Below are positions 33,392 to 44,623 of a DNA stretch of 64,000 nt, in pieces. Location of the stretch: NCBI GenBank assembly GCA_037974965.1, contig JBBPFI010000006.1, positions 620,001-684,000 on the forward strand. The letters are read 5' to 3'. Both the position numbers and the translations under genes were made by a program. The notes under the pieces are model-generated. The model worked only from the letters and a program-made list of their open reading frames with translations. It made no database searches and was not told the DNA's origin. Within the stretch, counting starts at the first letter, position 1. Every line of letters begins with the position of its first letter. This stretch comes from Dacryopinax spathularia. Taxonomy: Eukaryota > Basidiomycota > Dacrymycetes > Dacrymycetales > Dacrymycetaceae.

Positions 33392-34593
33392 TTAGGACTT
33401 GTAGACGTCCAGAGCGTTCTGCCCAAAGACGGCGTCGAGTGCGTCCTGTTCCACGCCCATCTCGGCGACACATTCCCGAGCGAGGGTGTACCAATCACTC
33501 GGGCTAGAAACAGGAGCCTTGCTCGACCCAGTCGAGCTATAGATAATCCTCGAGAAGCCAAAGGCCTCCACAACGGGGCCCACTGCGCCTTCATCAGCGT
33601 GGTTGGTCGTTATCGGGCGAAGTGTGACGTACAGTACAGCTTTATCCGCCTCTTCCATTCCCTCCGCTCCTTTTGCACCTCTTCATCGCCCTTTTCGGCG
33701 GGGACGGCACCCCACTCTGGTGGGGCGAACGTGACGTATAGGCTGGGGAAGAGCGACAGCTGGGTGATGTGATCTTGGTAGGTCTTGTACACCGGGTGGG
33801 TGAGGAGCTTGACCAGGGGTGTGGTGAAGCCCGCTGCGGGTGGAAGCAAGTTCTCTGCACAGCAATCAGAAACTTGCCAGCCGTTTGTCGTTGGGAGGAT
33901 GGGACTCACTCAGGACCACAGGCTTGCGTTTCTGTTCCTCAGCCGGCAACGCCTTGCCCAACACGTCCTCCAGCTCCTCCCAGGCCGACTCCTCCGCCAG
34001 ATCAACAACAACATCGATCTCCGCCACGTGACCACCCTCGAGCACAGCCTGCAGGCTCTTAGCGTACGTCTCCGAGGCGGACTTGAAGGGCGTGCTGATT
34101 GCGAGATGGACCTCCGGGTTAGCGAGTCGCTTTGGGAGGGACAACTCGGTGGAGAGGTCGATAGGGACTGAGACGCAAAGGACTTTCTCCATTGTTGCCG
34201 TGTATGCGTGATTTCTGACGATCATCGATTAGCGTTCAGGCATGATTAGGTGGCAGAAGTAAGTACTTACAACATATGACCCGGGTAGAGCTCCACCAGC
34301 CCCTCAGCAGCCTCCAACGTCGGCGCCTGAACGACGATCCCCTTCGTCCGATCGGCATGATCAGCCGGATGAGTCCACCACTTGTTCAGGTCTTCCCACG
34401 TCGCGATCCCGCTCACTCCAGCATCGACGATGCTAGCTGGAACCATGAGCGACGGATCTGGGGTCGGGAGAGGGAAGCCGGAGCTGCTGCCAGGCGGGGA
34501 GAAGGCGCTCAGCGGCAGCTTGGGTGTATGCTTCCTCCTAGCGCCTACGCCTGCGCTGACTGGTGTAGGGGGTAGTTCGTGGGTCGTCGACAT
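33392..34593 (-). CDS. Amidohydrolase-like TIM-barrel protein (candidate)
   Basis: Exons 34271-34593, 33910-34214, 33633-33854 and 33392-33582 give 346 residues. The C-terminus (AFGFSRIIYSSTGSSKAP, DWYTLARECVAEMGVEQDAL, DAVFGQNALDVYK) has the last strand and terminal helices typical of amidohydrolase-2 family barrels, and an earlier segment (LEAAEGLVELYPGHM) could be a barrel helix. The catalytic histidines and aspartates of an active enzyme are not obvious: no HxH near the N-terminus and Ser replaces Asp in the strand reading IIYSSTGSS. It could be an inactive relative or a diverged barrel. The N-terminal 60 residues are disordered. Substrate unknown. Confidence 0.5.
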
Positions 34594-35752
34594 CGTCGAT
34601 TCTGGTACTCTGGCTGTCAAGAGGGCTGGATAAGGTGGCAATAGTAAAAGATGTTGAAGAAGATGAGCTGGGTGCGGGTACTTGTGCTAAGGTTGCGGGC
34701 ACGAGGCTGAAACGACACACTGTTTGGACCCTATGGGATTTATATCATTGTGTGTGATCGACTCGGACAACACAGCGGACATCCGTGTTGCTTCCATTCT
34801 CGGCAGTACACCGTCACAGCCTCGAATGGGAAACGCGTTTCATTCGATGATATTCATCACTTGACAACGTTGTCAAGAGGGAAGTCGTGCGGTGCGCCGC
34901 CACGGAGGGTTGGACATACGTGGATCGGAGCTGTCTCGAAGTACGGAAGTCGGGGATGCGCCGAGCCAAGGCCGTCTCGGCGGAAAAGGTTGCGCCCTCA
35001 AATTGATGGGTTAACTACAGAAGGAAGGACAATACCGAAGTCGACGGCAAACCCAAGGCTACAGGGGACGGAATACCGAACACCGAAGCTGCTCACGATC
35101 GGCGGAGAAGAAGAGGCTTCCTCCACGCTTCCGGCGGCAATGCCTCGCCTGCCTTTAGTCAAAACCCCAATGTCGGTTTGGAGTTGCTGTCTTCGGATAA
35201 AGCACACCGACGTTGCAGGAAAAGCCCCTAGCTGTCGGTCCGCTCCGTTGCGGCTGCGATAGGAAGGGGATTGTGAATGACGACGGAATTGACAACCTGA
35301 CTTGATTCGCCTTGACCTTCAGTTTGCGCTGGCGTACCACGTGAAACCGCCTATTGCCGTGCCTGAGAACACGGCCGAAATCTCGTGAAATAGGATGATT
35401 TTGAACGAAACGTAGAAAAGATAGCTACAGGGCATGCCTACGGTTGCTTTGCTACAGTACCGAACCTGGAACGTGCTCGCGAGTGTACGAACGAGCGGGT
35501 TCCTGTCGGCCCAGCATTGTCCGCCATATACATCAGGATCCAGAGCACGTCCGGAAGCCATCATACAGCTTGCCGCCGCCGAGAGGGCGTTGTAGGTAGA
35601 GTCGTAGCTGGTGCAGCATGTTTGCTAGCGCCGAGAAGAGGTCTCGTGCGAGCAGCTTGCTTGCCCAGCTTGGCATCAGAGGTAAATGGAAATCGCGAGC
35701 CGAGATGTTGGAAGTTTGAACGATGCAGACGAGGCTGCAGGCTGGGTAGAGG
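34594..35752. other. 1.2-kb intergenic region upstream of amidohydrolase-like gene
   Basis: Between the UPF2 stop and the amidohydrolase start. A frame open for 170 codons on the plus strand (34750-35262) starts without ATG and has no recognisable domain, so I do not call it. The region repeats TACCGAA/TTCGGTA words around 35030-35090 and holds an 18-base perfect palindrome at 34860-34877. Confidence 0.4.
34860..34877. repeat. 18-bp perfect palindrome
   Basis: CTTGACAACGTTGTCAAG reads the same on both strands and lies about 270 bases upstream of the amidohydrolase-like start; it could be a dimeric regulator site. Confidence 0.6.
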
Positions 35753-38700
35753 TTATCTACCGTAGTTGACTCGAATGCCCCGGTTGCGCATCGAGCTCTC
35801 CAACGCTGTAACGGCGATGTCAGCATTGTCAGTTTACATGTTGATGACGAATATACCTTTGACGTCGTCTTCCTCCTCGCGCTGTCCATAATCGAGCACA
35901 AGACGCTTGAGATCCTGTTGCTCCTGCTGCTCACGCAGCTGGGCGAGATGCGTCTGGGTAGCGAGATCGGAAGAAGCAGGCACAGCCAGGTCATGCGTCT
36001 GAGGGCGATTTCCGCGCTTCGTAAGGAAGGTGAACTTCATCACATCCGGAGGCGCAGCATTGCCATTCGTCTGACTGGTCGAGTCTTCCCTGCGCCTGCG
36101 CAGATTGCCAGGAATGACTGTCGAATCCCACATGGCAAGCGCAGTCTTCCTGTCCACTTTGCGGGCTTCACCAGCATCGGAGATCATCTTAGCGAGCTCC
36201 TTCGCGAACTCCGCCTCGTCCTCAGGCGACGGTCCGGTGGGCTCGGATGGATGTAGCACGACCGGTGCGTCTTCTTCCTCAGCATGGTTCATTTGCTTTG
36301 GGACACCAGTCAGCCTTTGTGCAACGGCGCTTAAAAATGGGTATACGCACAGATTCTTCATCCTGCCCCTTTTCGCCGTCTTCTTCCTCGTCTTCAACGT
36401 CAGGGCGCTCCTCGTCATCATCGCCGTCGCTATCGTAGCCATTGAGGCTAGTACCTGCGCAACGCATGAGATCGAGTCGCTGGAGGACAAGTGACACCGT
36501 ACCATCCGCTATCTTCTCCGCTTGCAGACGGAAGATCTCGTTGACCACCGCAGCGGCTTCATCGTAAGTTTTGTACAACGCCATTTTCGGCCTCAGCGCC
36601 TGAATTCTCCTTAGCAGAAGTCGATCGAAGAAGGTGACGCACTTACCTCAATCGTATCCGCAATCATGAATTCCACATCCATCGGGATAGCTTCCTTCGC
36701 GTGAACATACATGAGAAAGAAGGGTAGGAAAGCGTCTAGCCGTTGAGCACCGGCTCCCTTCTCGAAGCACATGCCGCATGCATCCAGAATAGTGCATACA
36801 AGGCGCACTCGGAAGAAATCGTCCGGAGCGTCAATAGCGACAAATTGACCAGGAAGCGGGCGTCCATCGGCTGGGAAGAGTAGTGAGTTTTGCTTCCCTT
36901 CATTATGCATCAGTGAGACGTACGATGCCCGAATGTGACTAACAGCCAAAGTGTATCGAAGATAATGTTGGAGCTGATGAATCGATAGTTGTACAGCTCG
37001 GCTAGGTATTTGACTGACGCAATACGGCGCTGGTTCCACTTGAAGATGTTGACCTCCAGTCCGCGGCGGATATCTTCTAGTACTTGATCGACAATCGCAA
37101 TGCAGAAATCCGGGTGATATTGCTTCAAATCGCAGGCAAGGATAGCAAGCAAGTTGATACTGGCGTAGCGCACTTTCCACACTTTCGTGAATACTTTGAG
37201 AAGCCAGTGAACCACCTGCGGATCTTCCCAGTGCAACTTCCTTAGCAGCCTCAGAACTTTGTCAAGTGTCTTCTTTGACAGGACGTCATAAATGAGGTGC
37301 CGGATGAACATCTCCATCGGTTCCCTCTGCTTCACTTGCCGAGGACCACGCTCGGGTGGATTACACTGATAATAGGCGTTCTCCAGCATGAGCGTCTGCC
37401 TTTCATCGAAGTGCTGGATACTCTGCTTGCGTTTCATGATTCCGAGCTGTGGCACACTTAAATCGGGCCCCAGTTGTATCACAGACTGCTCACCAGCTCA
37501 GCCATCTTTCGCTTTGTATCCTCACTTCTAAGCAGGAAACGACCACAGCCTTCCAACAATCCAGCGACATTATTGACATTCGGACCAGTGAAATCATCGA
37601 GGAAAACCTTGAATACATGCAGGATCAAATGTGACGGAACAACTTTGTGCTTCGCCAAAGCCGATAAGAATGCGACATTCTGCGTAATGTCAGCAGGCGT
37701 TCTTTCTTTATGCGCATATATCGAGCCATACCCTGGCGCGGGCACCTTCCAGCTCTTTGACGACCTTCTTCTTCTTCTGCAAGTATCGGAATTGTTCCTC
37801 AAGCTTTGCAAATAATCAGCATGCCGTCATCCTCAATCAATGCGCCGACCAACCATATCCACCACGCCAGCGCCTACATCGGGCATGTATTTGTTCAGTG
37901 TGGCGATGAAGCGTGAATAGTAGGGAATGATATCCATGCGTTCCCTGGGAATTTGGCTCATGAACTAGGATATAATGTGTTAGCATACAAAATCTTGGAG
38001 ATGAGCGTGGACCCGCCTTGATCAACCTCTTCCTAGCAGCCTTTGAGTTCAGGAAGGCGAAGTCAATTGCTGCCTGATCGATCAGCTCCCGATTGGTTGC
38101 ATCGGGCAAGCGCGCAAGCAGAGCGGTCATGAGTGCAGCGGGGCCAGCGCTTTGTTGCTGGTCACCATCAGCAGGTGGTGGGATAGTAGCAGTGACGGGT
38201 GAAGCCGGCACAGTTGGAGTGGCAGAACCGGTCTCGCTAGCCCTGCAGCGAGAGTACTCAGTATCTCGGGTTCGCGACGTGCATGGCACAGCTTACACGT
38301 CATCGTCTTCTGCATTCGCCACAGCCGTATCTTCCTTCTCATCCAGCTTCTGCATCTCCTCTTCCAACTTCTTCTCATCTTCCCCTTCTGCGTTAGCCGT
38401 CGATTCTGCCTCCGCAGGTTCGTCCTTCTTGTCCTCGTCGATGCCCAAAATACTCTTGGGCACCCAGTCCTTTAGGTCAATGAGATCTTCATAGAACCTG
38501 CGCTCTTCCTCGTCCTCCCATTTGTTCGTGGAACTCCACTCCTCGTCATCGCCACCGAGGTGGGAAAGGCCTTGATCTCCCAGAATAATGGATGCCGAAT
38601 GACCAGTCTCTTTCGGCAAGTCGGGCATTGGCATGCCGAGCACTTCCGACAGTCTAGGTGAAAATTAAGCATGGCATCATTTCAGAGCTCTAGATTCTTA

Positions 38701-39814
38701 CGCTTGAACACTAGAAAGCAGCTTCTCGTAATTCTTCGTCATCTTCTCATACGCTTGCTGACGATCTTCGAATATCTCGCCAGAGCGGATGTATGCTTCA
38801 TGATTCTTCCGATCCTGCTCTTGCAGTTTCTGGGAAAAGAGATGAGGTCTCCATGCGACAGACAATCGCCTTATGTGGTCTCACCATATGGGCCTGAACC
38901 AGTTTCTTCGATACAGTATCATAGTAATTCTCAGTCATCCTCCTCAACTTATCGCGTGTTTCTCTTTCGATGAGTTCGTCTTGTTCACTTTCTTGGGCTT
39001 GTGCCTCCGCGGGAGTTGGTTCTGGCGCAGTTTCACCAGCATGTACGCCAAGGTAGGGGCGTGCGAAGGACTTGATGAAACTGATAAGAAGCGGCAACGA
39101 CGAGAGAGTTGGATCATGTGACAGCTGGATGGTACCATTAGCATACATTGCTGGATATCGAGCGGGGAAGATAGACGCACCAGATCCCTCAACACTTTGA
39201 TTATCCCTTCGCCACCACTTGACTTCCCATCCTCGCCTCGCCAGATTCCAACCATAGCCAACTCCGCACATACACGGAGCACAGGTCGTTGACGAGACAC
39301 ACGGGCGGCATCTTCCTTCTCCTTCTGTTCGGTATTCTGTCCCGCTGTGGCGGCGGCCCCCTTCGGCGGCGGCGCCAATATGGCCAGAAGCGATGAGAGC
39401 AGTGCTGGAGTGAATGTTTTCGGGAAGCGGCGATGCAACGCAGATATAATCTGGAACATCCTTAGATAAAGGATAGATGCATCGGGCTATTGGACTCACC
39501 TCGACAGCGCTCCACACATCCCGGTCCGTCTTACACCTCAAGATTCCCTCACTGATAGCTCCCACAATCTCATCCAAATACTTCTCCAAGGTCAGCGTAT
39601 CGAGTTCCTTCAGAACCTGATCCCTGTTCTCCGATGCCAAAGACTGGCGAAGCCGCTTGATTAGCGCGGTATGGCGCTTCAAGGAGGAGTCGAGCGCTTT
39701 CTTAGGCACTTCGGCCTCATTGTATGCAGCAAGATTGATTTCTCGCAGTGCCAGACGACGCTGTCTCTTGGACAGCTCGGAGTCGTCCTTCGACGCTGAT
39801 TGCTGCGTCGCCAT
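35753..39814 (-). CDS. UPF2: Upf2/Nmd2 nonsense-mediated decay factor
   Basis: Fifteen exons on the minus strand: 39500-39814, 39181-39450, 38885-39124, 38702-38829, 38297-38653, 38017-38242, 37854-37964, 37732-37803, 37494-37679, 36924-37446, 36647-36870, 36503-36599, 36351-36454, 35857-36295, 35753-35805, giving 1114 residues. Upf2 bridges Upf1 to Upf3/exon-junction complexes and activates decay of mRNAs with premature stops. It has the conserved N-terminus (RQRRLALREINLAAYNEAEV), MIF4G repeats (IIPYYSRFIATLNKYMPDVG; NAYYQCNPPER; RRIASVKYLAELYNYRFISS), an acidic linker and an Upf1-binding C-terminus. One intron is GC-AG (37965-38016). Two acceptors are AAG (before 36295 and 37803). The 48-base intron 36455-36502 keeps frame if retained. 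Confidence 0.93.
37965..38016 (-). other. GC-AG intron in UPF2
   Basis: 52-base intron on the minus strand, AAG|GCGGGT to CCTAG|TTC, phase 0. It joins RKRLIK to FMSQIPRERMD, the conserved junction of the family. Confidence 0.8.
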
Positions 39815-40301
39815 AGCTTTGACAATATATTCGGCAGGGACAACTGCTCAGCAGGCGGTGGCGATATGGTCGAGCCGATACTGGATGATCGGTGAAAGAG
39901 CGGATTGAGCGCTAACGATTCATCGAAGCCGTTTAGTCCAAGTCACGGTTCCGGTGGCTATCATCCAACAGCGCAATCTTCTCTCTTCAGCAGCCAGATA
40001 CGAGAAGCAAGTGAGCAAGTCAGAGCCAAGCAGGAGCTGGGGAATACCAAGGGACCCGCAACAGTACTGTACACCTCGGGATGAGTCCGTCGCGATGTAA
40101 CGCGGTGAGCAGCACGAGACGAAAGCCCGCTATTCATAGGGGATTGCTCCCGCCAGCGAAGCGCCCTCATCATCATCAATTCGCCATCGACATACGCGGC
40201 CTGCCAGCCCACCACCTCTAACTCGCTGTCTACTGTCCTGCTACATAGATATCGTATCTGGGTCTGCGATCATCTCTAACCTCCCTCCCTACCGAACTAC
40301 A
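39815..40301. promoter_or_regulatory. Divergent promoter between UPF2 and Ctr gene
   Basis: 487 bases between head-to-head starts. GAGCAAG (about 40011) and TTGCTC (about 40142) resemble fungal copper-sensor sites (Cuf1/Mac1-like, TTTGCTC core) but neither is exact. Confidence 0.3.
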
Positions 40302-40936
40302 ATGAACCACGATCATGCGATGCACGCCTCCGCGCCGCCCATGCGCCGGTGCGCGATGAACATGCTCTGGAATACCCAGATCGAGAACACCTGCGTTGTC
40401 TTCCGTCAATGGCACATCGGCAACATGGCCGAGTTCATCGGGTCATTCATCGCCATCCTTCTTCTGGGCTTGTTGTTCGAGTACCTGCGGGTAGCTCAAG
40501 TGAAGATGGAGAAGAAGATCGCTGCGACCATGTTGCGGGAACGAGGTGTTGAGCCTGGTACAGAGAGCCCCGGAGAGGAGGCGCTCCTGCTGGCGAGGGC
40601 TTCTAGGATTGGAGTGTAAGCTATAGACTGGACCTTCGTTGGAAACATCTAATAGACCATGTGCAGTGCGAAGGTCCCACCGTATGCCCGCATTGTTCGG
40701 GCGTTGCTGTACGCTGCGTCAACTGCGCTATCAGCGTTCCTGATGTTGGTGTTCATGACATATAACGTGAGCCCACCCTTACCTTTTCTCTTGATTGCAT
40801 GCTGAACTCAGATCAGGCGTATCTGATCTTGGCGGTCGTCCTGGGCGCCGGTATCGGTCAGTTCGTCTTCGAAGCCAACATCGATCCGGAGGCAGTGCTA
40901 TTCGGCGTCAACTCGAAGGGTGCGGTCTGCCATTAA
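40302..40936 (+). CDS. Ctr-family copper transporter
   Basis: Exons 40302-40615, 40667-40766 and 40817-40936 encode 177 residues. Ctr proteins form trimers that import Cu(I). The N-terminus is Met/His-rich (MNHDHAMHASAPPM, then CAMNMLWN). Helix 1 is NMAEFIGSFIAILLLGLLFE, helix 2 ends LMLVFMTYN with the MxxxM copper motif, and helix 3 holds GAGIG, the GxxxG packing motif. A charged loop with MEKKIAATM separates helices 1 and 2. The short Met-poor N-terminus resembles low-affinity or vacuolar Ctr proteins (Ctr2-like) more than high-affinity Ctr1, an inference. Convergent with the SR-protein gene. Confidence 0.92.
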
Positions 40937-41134
40937 CGACTTTTCATGATCATTCTTTTGTACTACTATCACGGTGTGCGTTTATCGATTAGTGGGGATG
41001 AGATGCTACGAGCCCTTGAAACAGTGAGAAAGATGCTTTTCGGTCATCGTACCTCGGAGACGTGTATTCTCCGGCGGTCGAGTTTTCTTTTTTGGAGACG
41101 GCCTCAGGCGTTGCAGCCATACACGGATTCGGTC

Positions 41135-42497
41135 TCAGTAGAAATCGCGGTTGGGAGCTGAAGAGCGCATGGCAGACGAGGGCGAACTTCGATCCCGGAC
41201 GGCCTTGACGGGAGACGAACGGAAAGTCACGTCACTCTTCCTGGCGGACTCCGGTCGCTTCTCGTACCTCCTGTCTTCGCGGTAGTCCCTCTCGTGATGG
41301 TGCGAAGAACGAGTGGGGCTGTCTATTTTGGTGCGCTTGTGGTGGTCCTCATCGCGGTACTCCTGGCTATACGACGAACTGTGTCTGTCGCGCACAATCC
41401 TGGCCGTCGAGTCGGCATATCCGCTGTCGCGACGAGGCGAGCGGGAACGACGTTTCTCGGACTCGTAGCGACGCTCGTCGCGGTCTTCCTCAGTCTCGCT
41501 GGCCCGATGTCCTATGTTATGACGCTTGCTAGGCGATTCTTCTTCGCGGCTGTAGACGCGACTGCGACGAACATCGTCAACCCGTATATCGCTGTGGTCG
41601 TGATCACGAGGAGCGGTGCGTCCTGACTCGCGGTCGCGGGTTCCTTCGTAGTGACGATCGTAGTCTCCTGTACGGCGACGCCTTTCGTCGCCGTGGTCGT
41701 TCTCTCGGTCTCGGAGCGGAGGTCTCGAAGTAGCGTTCTCGTCGCAGTAGCGGTCGATTGACTGCGTCCGTTCGTCCATTCGAGGATGACGATCATCGCC
41801 CGCACGGTAATCGTCTCTATCCTCGCGATAATAACGGCCGTTGGTATCGCGAGAGTCCCGCTCATCCCAGCTGGAACGAGAACGATGACTGCGGGTATCT
41901 CCGTCTCTGTCACTACCTTGGTTCTTGACCCTCCAAGCGGTAGAAGGGTCGCGACGCGCCCACTAGAACGATATGATCGTCCGTTAGCGCGCTACAGCAC
42001 CTGAAAGGCGCATATATGCGCACCTCCACTGTGATACGCGCACCTTCGATACGCGCGTTGTGCATATCTTTCCAGGCTACCTCGGCGTCGGCAGGATCTA
42101 CATACTCCACGAAGCCGTACCTATCGCACGGGGTGAGATATCAGACTGGGCAAGTTTAGATCGTGTCGTGGTCGTGGGAGCGTGATGTGCGCGGTCATGT
42201 AGTCCACGATTCGTGACTGCAACGCTCGTATATGCGCATCGATCGATGCGCGTTCGACGCGTCGAAGCACGCCTATCGATGCATATTATGCGTCTGGATT
42301 TCACGAAGTCACTCACGGTACAGCGTTGTAGTGCTTAGTAGGCGGGATGTCGCAGCGTATAATACGGCCATATCTGGCATCTCGTGAGGGGAGCGTCAAC
42401 ATCGCAACGCCGAAGTGACTCACTTCTCGAACTCCGCTCCGAGATCTTTGGCCGTGACGGTAGCAGGGAAGCCGGCGATGTACAACAGACGAGGCAT
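41135..42497 (-). CDS. SR-type splicing regulator (one RRM plus RS/charged domain)
   Basis: Exons 42424-42497, 42317-42373, 42024-42120 and 41135-41962 give 351 residues. The first 80 residues are one RRM: RLLYIAGFPATVTAKDLGAE, KYGRIIRCDIPP, YGFVEYVDPADAEVAWKDMH and ITVEWARRDPS. The remaining 270 residues are rich in R, D, S and E with many RD, RE, SR and SP pairs and KKR-like basic clusters, the layout of SR proteins that bind exonic enhancers and recruit U1 and U2AF. The exact orthologue (SRSF, RNPS1 or Srp1/2 type) cannot be fixed by eye. Introns 2 and 3 carry unusual palindromes, listed separately. Confidence 0.8.
42008..42021. repeat. 14-bp palindrome GCGCATATATGCGC beside a 5' splice site
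   Basis: Perfect palindrome in intron 3 of the SR-protein gene; on the sense strand its first four bases are part of the donor GTGCGC. Confidence 0.9.
42234..42251. repeat. 18-bp perfect palindrome in SR-gene intron 2
   Basis: GCGCATCGATCGATGCGC, flanked by a TATATGCGC half-site and followed by CGACGCGTCG (another palindrome) about ten bases on. Confidence 0.9.
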
Positions 42498-43215
42498 TGA
42501 GCACGAGTGAGACGTCTTGGAGGAGATGGTGGGAGTTCGAGTTTGAGAGATGCGTCGCCACCGAGACGAGCTCCTCATCACAAAAGTGGTCTGTCACCCA
42601 TTCGCCACGCTAGACTTCCTACATCTTCGTGGGGCCGCGCCGGTCGGAGGCTCAGTCGCGTCGCCGAGGCGGATTTGCGCATCAGGCCAGGAACCCAGCC
42701 CAGCTTTATCGCCGTCAATGCCATGTCTAAACTTTGAGGGTGCGCGGCGGAAGAATAAACAGAGAATCGAGACCGGAAGCCGTGAAAGCACGGGCGGATT
42801 CCATCGCTCCCGGTGATAGAAGAAGCAAGAATCTCGCTGTGCGCGGAAGCACACCTCGCGACGATCAAAGAGGGTCAAGGCGTTGTCTCCGCGCGGAGGT
42901 TGCATGCATCAACTTGGCCCGTTGTTTGAGCGGAGATTTTTGGAAGTTGGGAAGGCCTGTCTCCCGACACCGGGGCCCCGGCAGACCTGTTGTATACATA
43001 GTGGGGTTATCATTTCCTTCTACAGTCGCGAGTCATAAGTCAGCATATTCCCGGGCGAGGCAAGTCGGAACCACCGGTAATGATCATACCGCACTCGCAC
43101 CACGCGCTCGGCGCGATCGTCCACAGATGCGTATTGCGTCAAATACGGAAGACGACACGCATTATAGAGCAAGGTGATTAGAGATAATGCACCCCGCATT
43201 CCTAGAAAGCCCAAA
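42498..43215. other. Intergenic region: SR-gene promoter and SNL1-like 3' end
   Basis: 718 bases with both flanking genes on the minus strand, so it holds the SR-gene promoter and the 3' end of the Ubl-BAG gene. Short frames only. Confidence 0.4.
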
Positions 43216-43991
43216 TCATGTCCGACGCGTCATCTTCTTCCAACCGTCATCTAATCGGTTCAGCATGTCCTGCGCATGCTTCACCGCTGCTCTTCGCTCC
43301 TTCCTCGCTTCCTCCCAGCCCTCCACACCGAGCGCATCCAATCGCAGGAGAACTTGCAGTATCAGTTCGCCGAGCCTGGTGTGCGTCGCCTCGCGGGTCT
43401 CCTTGTCCTCCGTGGTACCCTTCTCCAGGAACGACTCGAGCTGAGGCGATAGAGTGCTGTTCAACGTCGAGACTTCTTTCCGGATCTTCTCGATCGTTGA
43501 CTCCTCGGTAGGCTTCTCCTTCGCGGGCGCAGCAGCCGCGCTCGGCGGTGGTAGAGGCTCGTTCAGACCAATGATGGCGATCGTGCGGCCAGGCTTGATG
43601 CCAAATGCAGACAATGGAGCGGTGTTATCTTTCAGCACGGCACCCGCGTAGATGATCTTGAAAGCGTCTGGCGGCAGACCGGTCACATCAGATATGGCTT
43701 TGCGGAATTCGGATAGTGGCGTCTCGAGCGGTGGTAACGGGACTCGGAGCCTGGAATAGCAGTGGTTAACGGATGATCCAGCGCCGTTAGGCAATGATGT
43801 GCGCACTTCTCCTTTCCCCATTTCACTGTGACCTCCATCTTTCCCTTTCGCGCCTTCTCGTTGCGGACTTTTGGTTGTGATGGGAAGAGAAGGCGTGCAA
43901 CAATGCCTGCGATGGCCAGGGCGATGACTGCACCGGCTGTGTACTGCACCTGAGGGGAGTCTAGTTTTGGGATGAGCGCGTACTCGGGCAT
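43216..43991 (-). CDS. Membrane-anchored ubiquitin-like/BAG-domain cochaperone (Snl1/BAG1 type)
   Basis: Exons 43807-43991 and 43216-43750 encode 239 residues. An N-terminal membrane helix (YTAGAVIALAIAGIVARLLF) is followed by a basic stretch, a ubiquitin-like fold (MEVTVKWGKEKLRVPLPPLE to FGIKPGRTIAIIG) and a C-terminal BAG domain (TIEKIRKEVSTLN to HAQDMLNRLDDGWKKM). BAG domains release nucleotide from Hsp70. Yeast Snl1 is an ER/nuclear-envelope anchored BAG protein without the ubiquitin-like part, whereas animal BAG1 has the ubiquitin-like part without the anchor; this protein combines both. S. pombe Bag101/102-like proteins share the layout. Single GTGCGC intron inside the ubiquitin-like domain. 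Confidence 0.85.
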
Positions 43992-44623
43992 GAGCGCGTC
44001 CCCTCGGACCGTCTATGTCCCTGGCTCTTCTGATCAACTTTTCGTATGCTGGGGTATCCTGGTGTACGATCGACTCACTGCGCAAAGGCGTATTTGGATT
44101 GTGACGAGTGCCACGAGGACCCTTAACTTTGACCAGAGTGAGGAGGTGGGGGCAAAGGAGAAATGTGTTGTGAGCGATTGGGCCGAAATGCCGCAGAAGC
44201 CGAGCTCATTCGCCGAAGACTGGGCGAGATGCCTCCGCTTTGCGAGTCTGTCTTTACTTAAATTAGCTGTCCTTTACGTCAGCAGGTCCGACCACACGGC
44301 CGGCATCCCCTTGGCGGACAGAGACGGCGCACTGTACAGTCTTCCAGCAACTGAGAAGGCTTGGTCCGGGGTACACTCCCCGTTTGCTGGAACCCACTCA
44401 CAGTCGTTCTGTTAGTACCATCATCTACTTCGGAAAAGGAATGCTCTTGTAGGAAGGGGAATACGGCACAACAACAATCACTCATCCTCCAACGGTCCTT
44501 CTGTACATATATCGGCCGGTCTAATGCCCCTCTGAATATCCATACGACATCATCTCTCTCCTAGGCTTGGCTGCTTTGCTGTGATCTTATCGGACCTTCT
44601 GGCCTTCATACCTTTCGCCCATC
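43992..44623. promoter_or_regulatory. Divergent promoter: BAG gene and MBL-fold gene
   Basis: 632 bases between head-to-head starts; no specific site recognised. Confidence 0.4.

Noticed and set aside
34750-35262. 170-codon plus-strand open frame
   Set aside because: Starts at GTG, not ATG, with no domain or coding-like codon bias.
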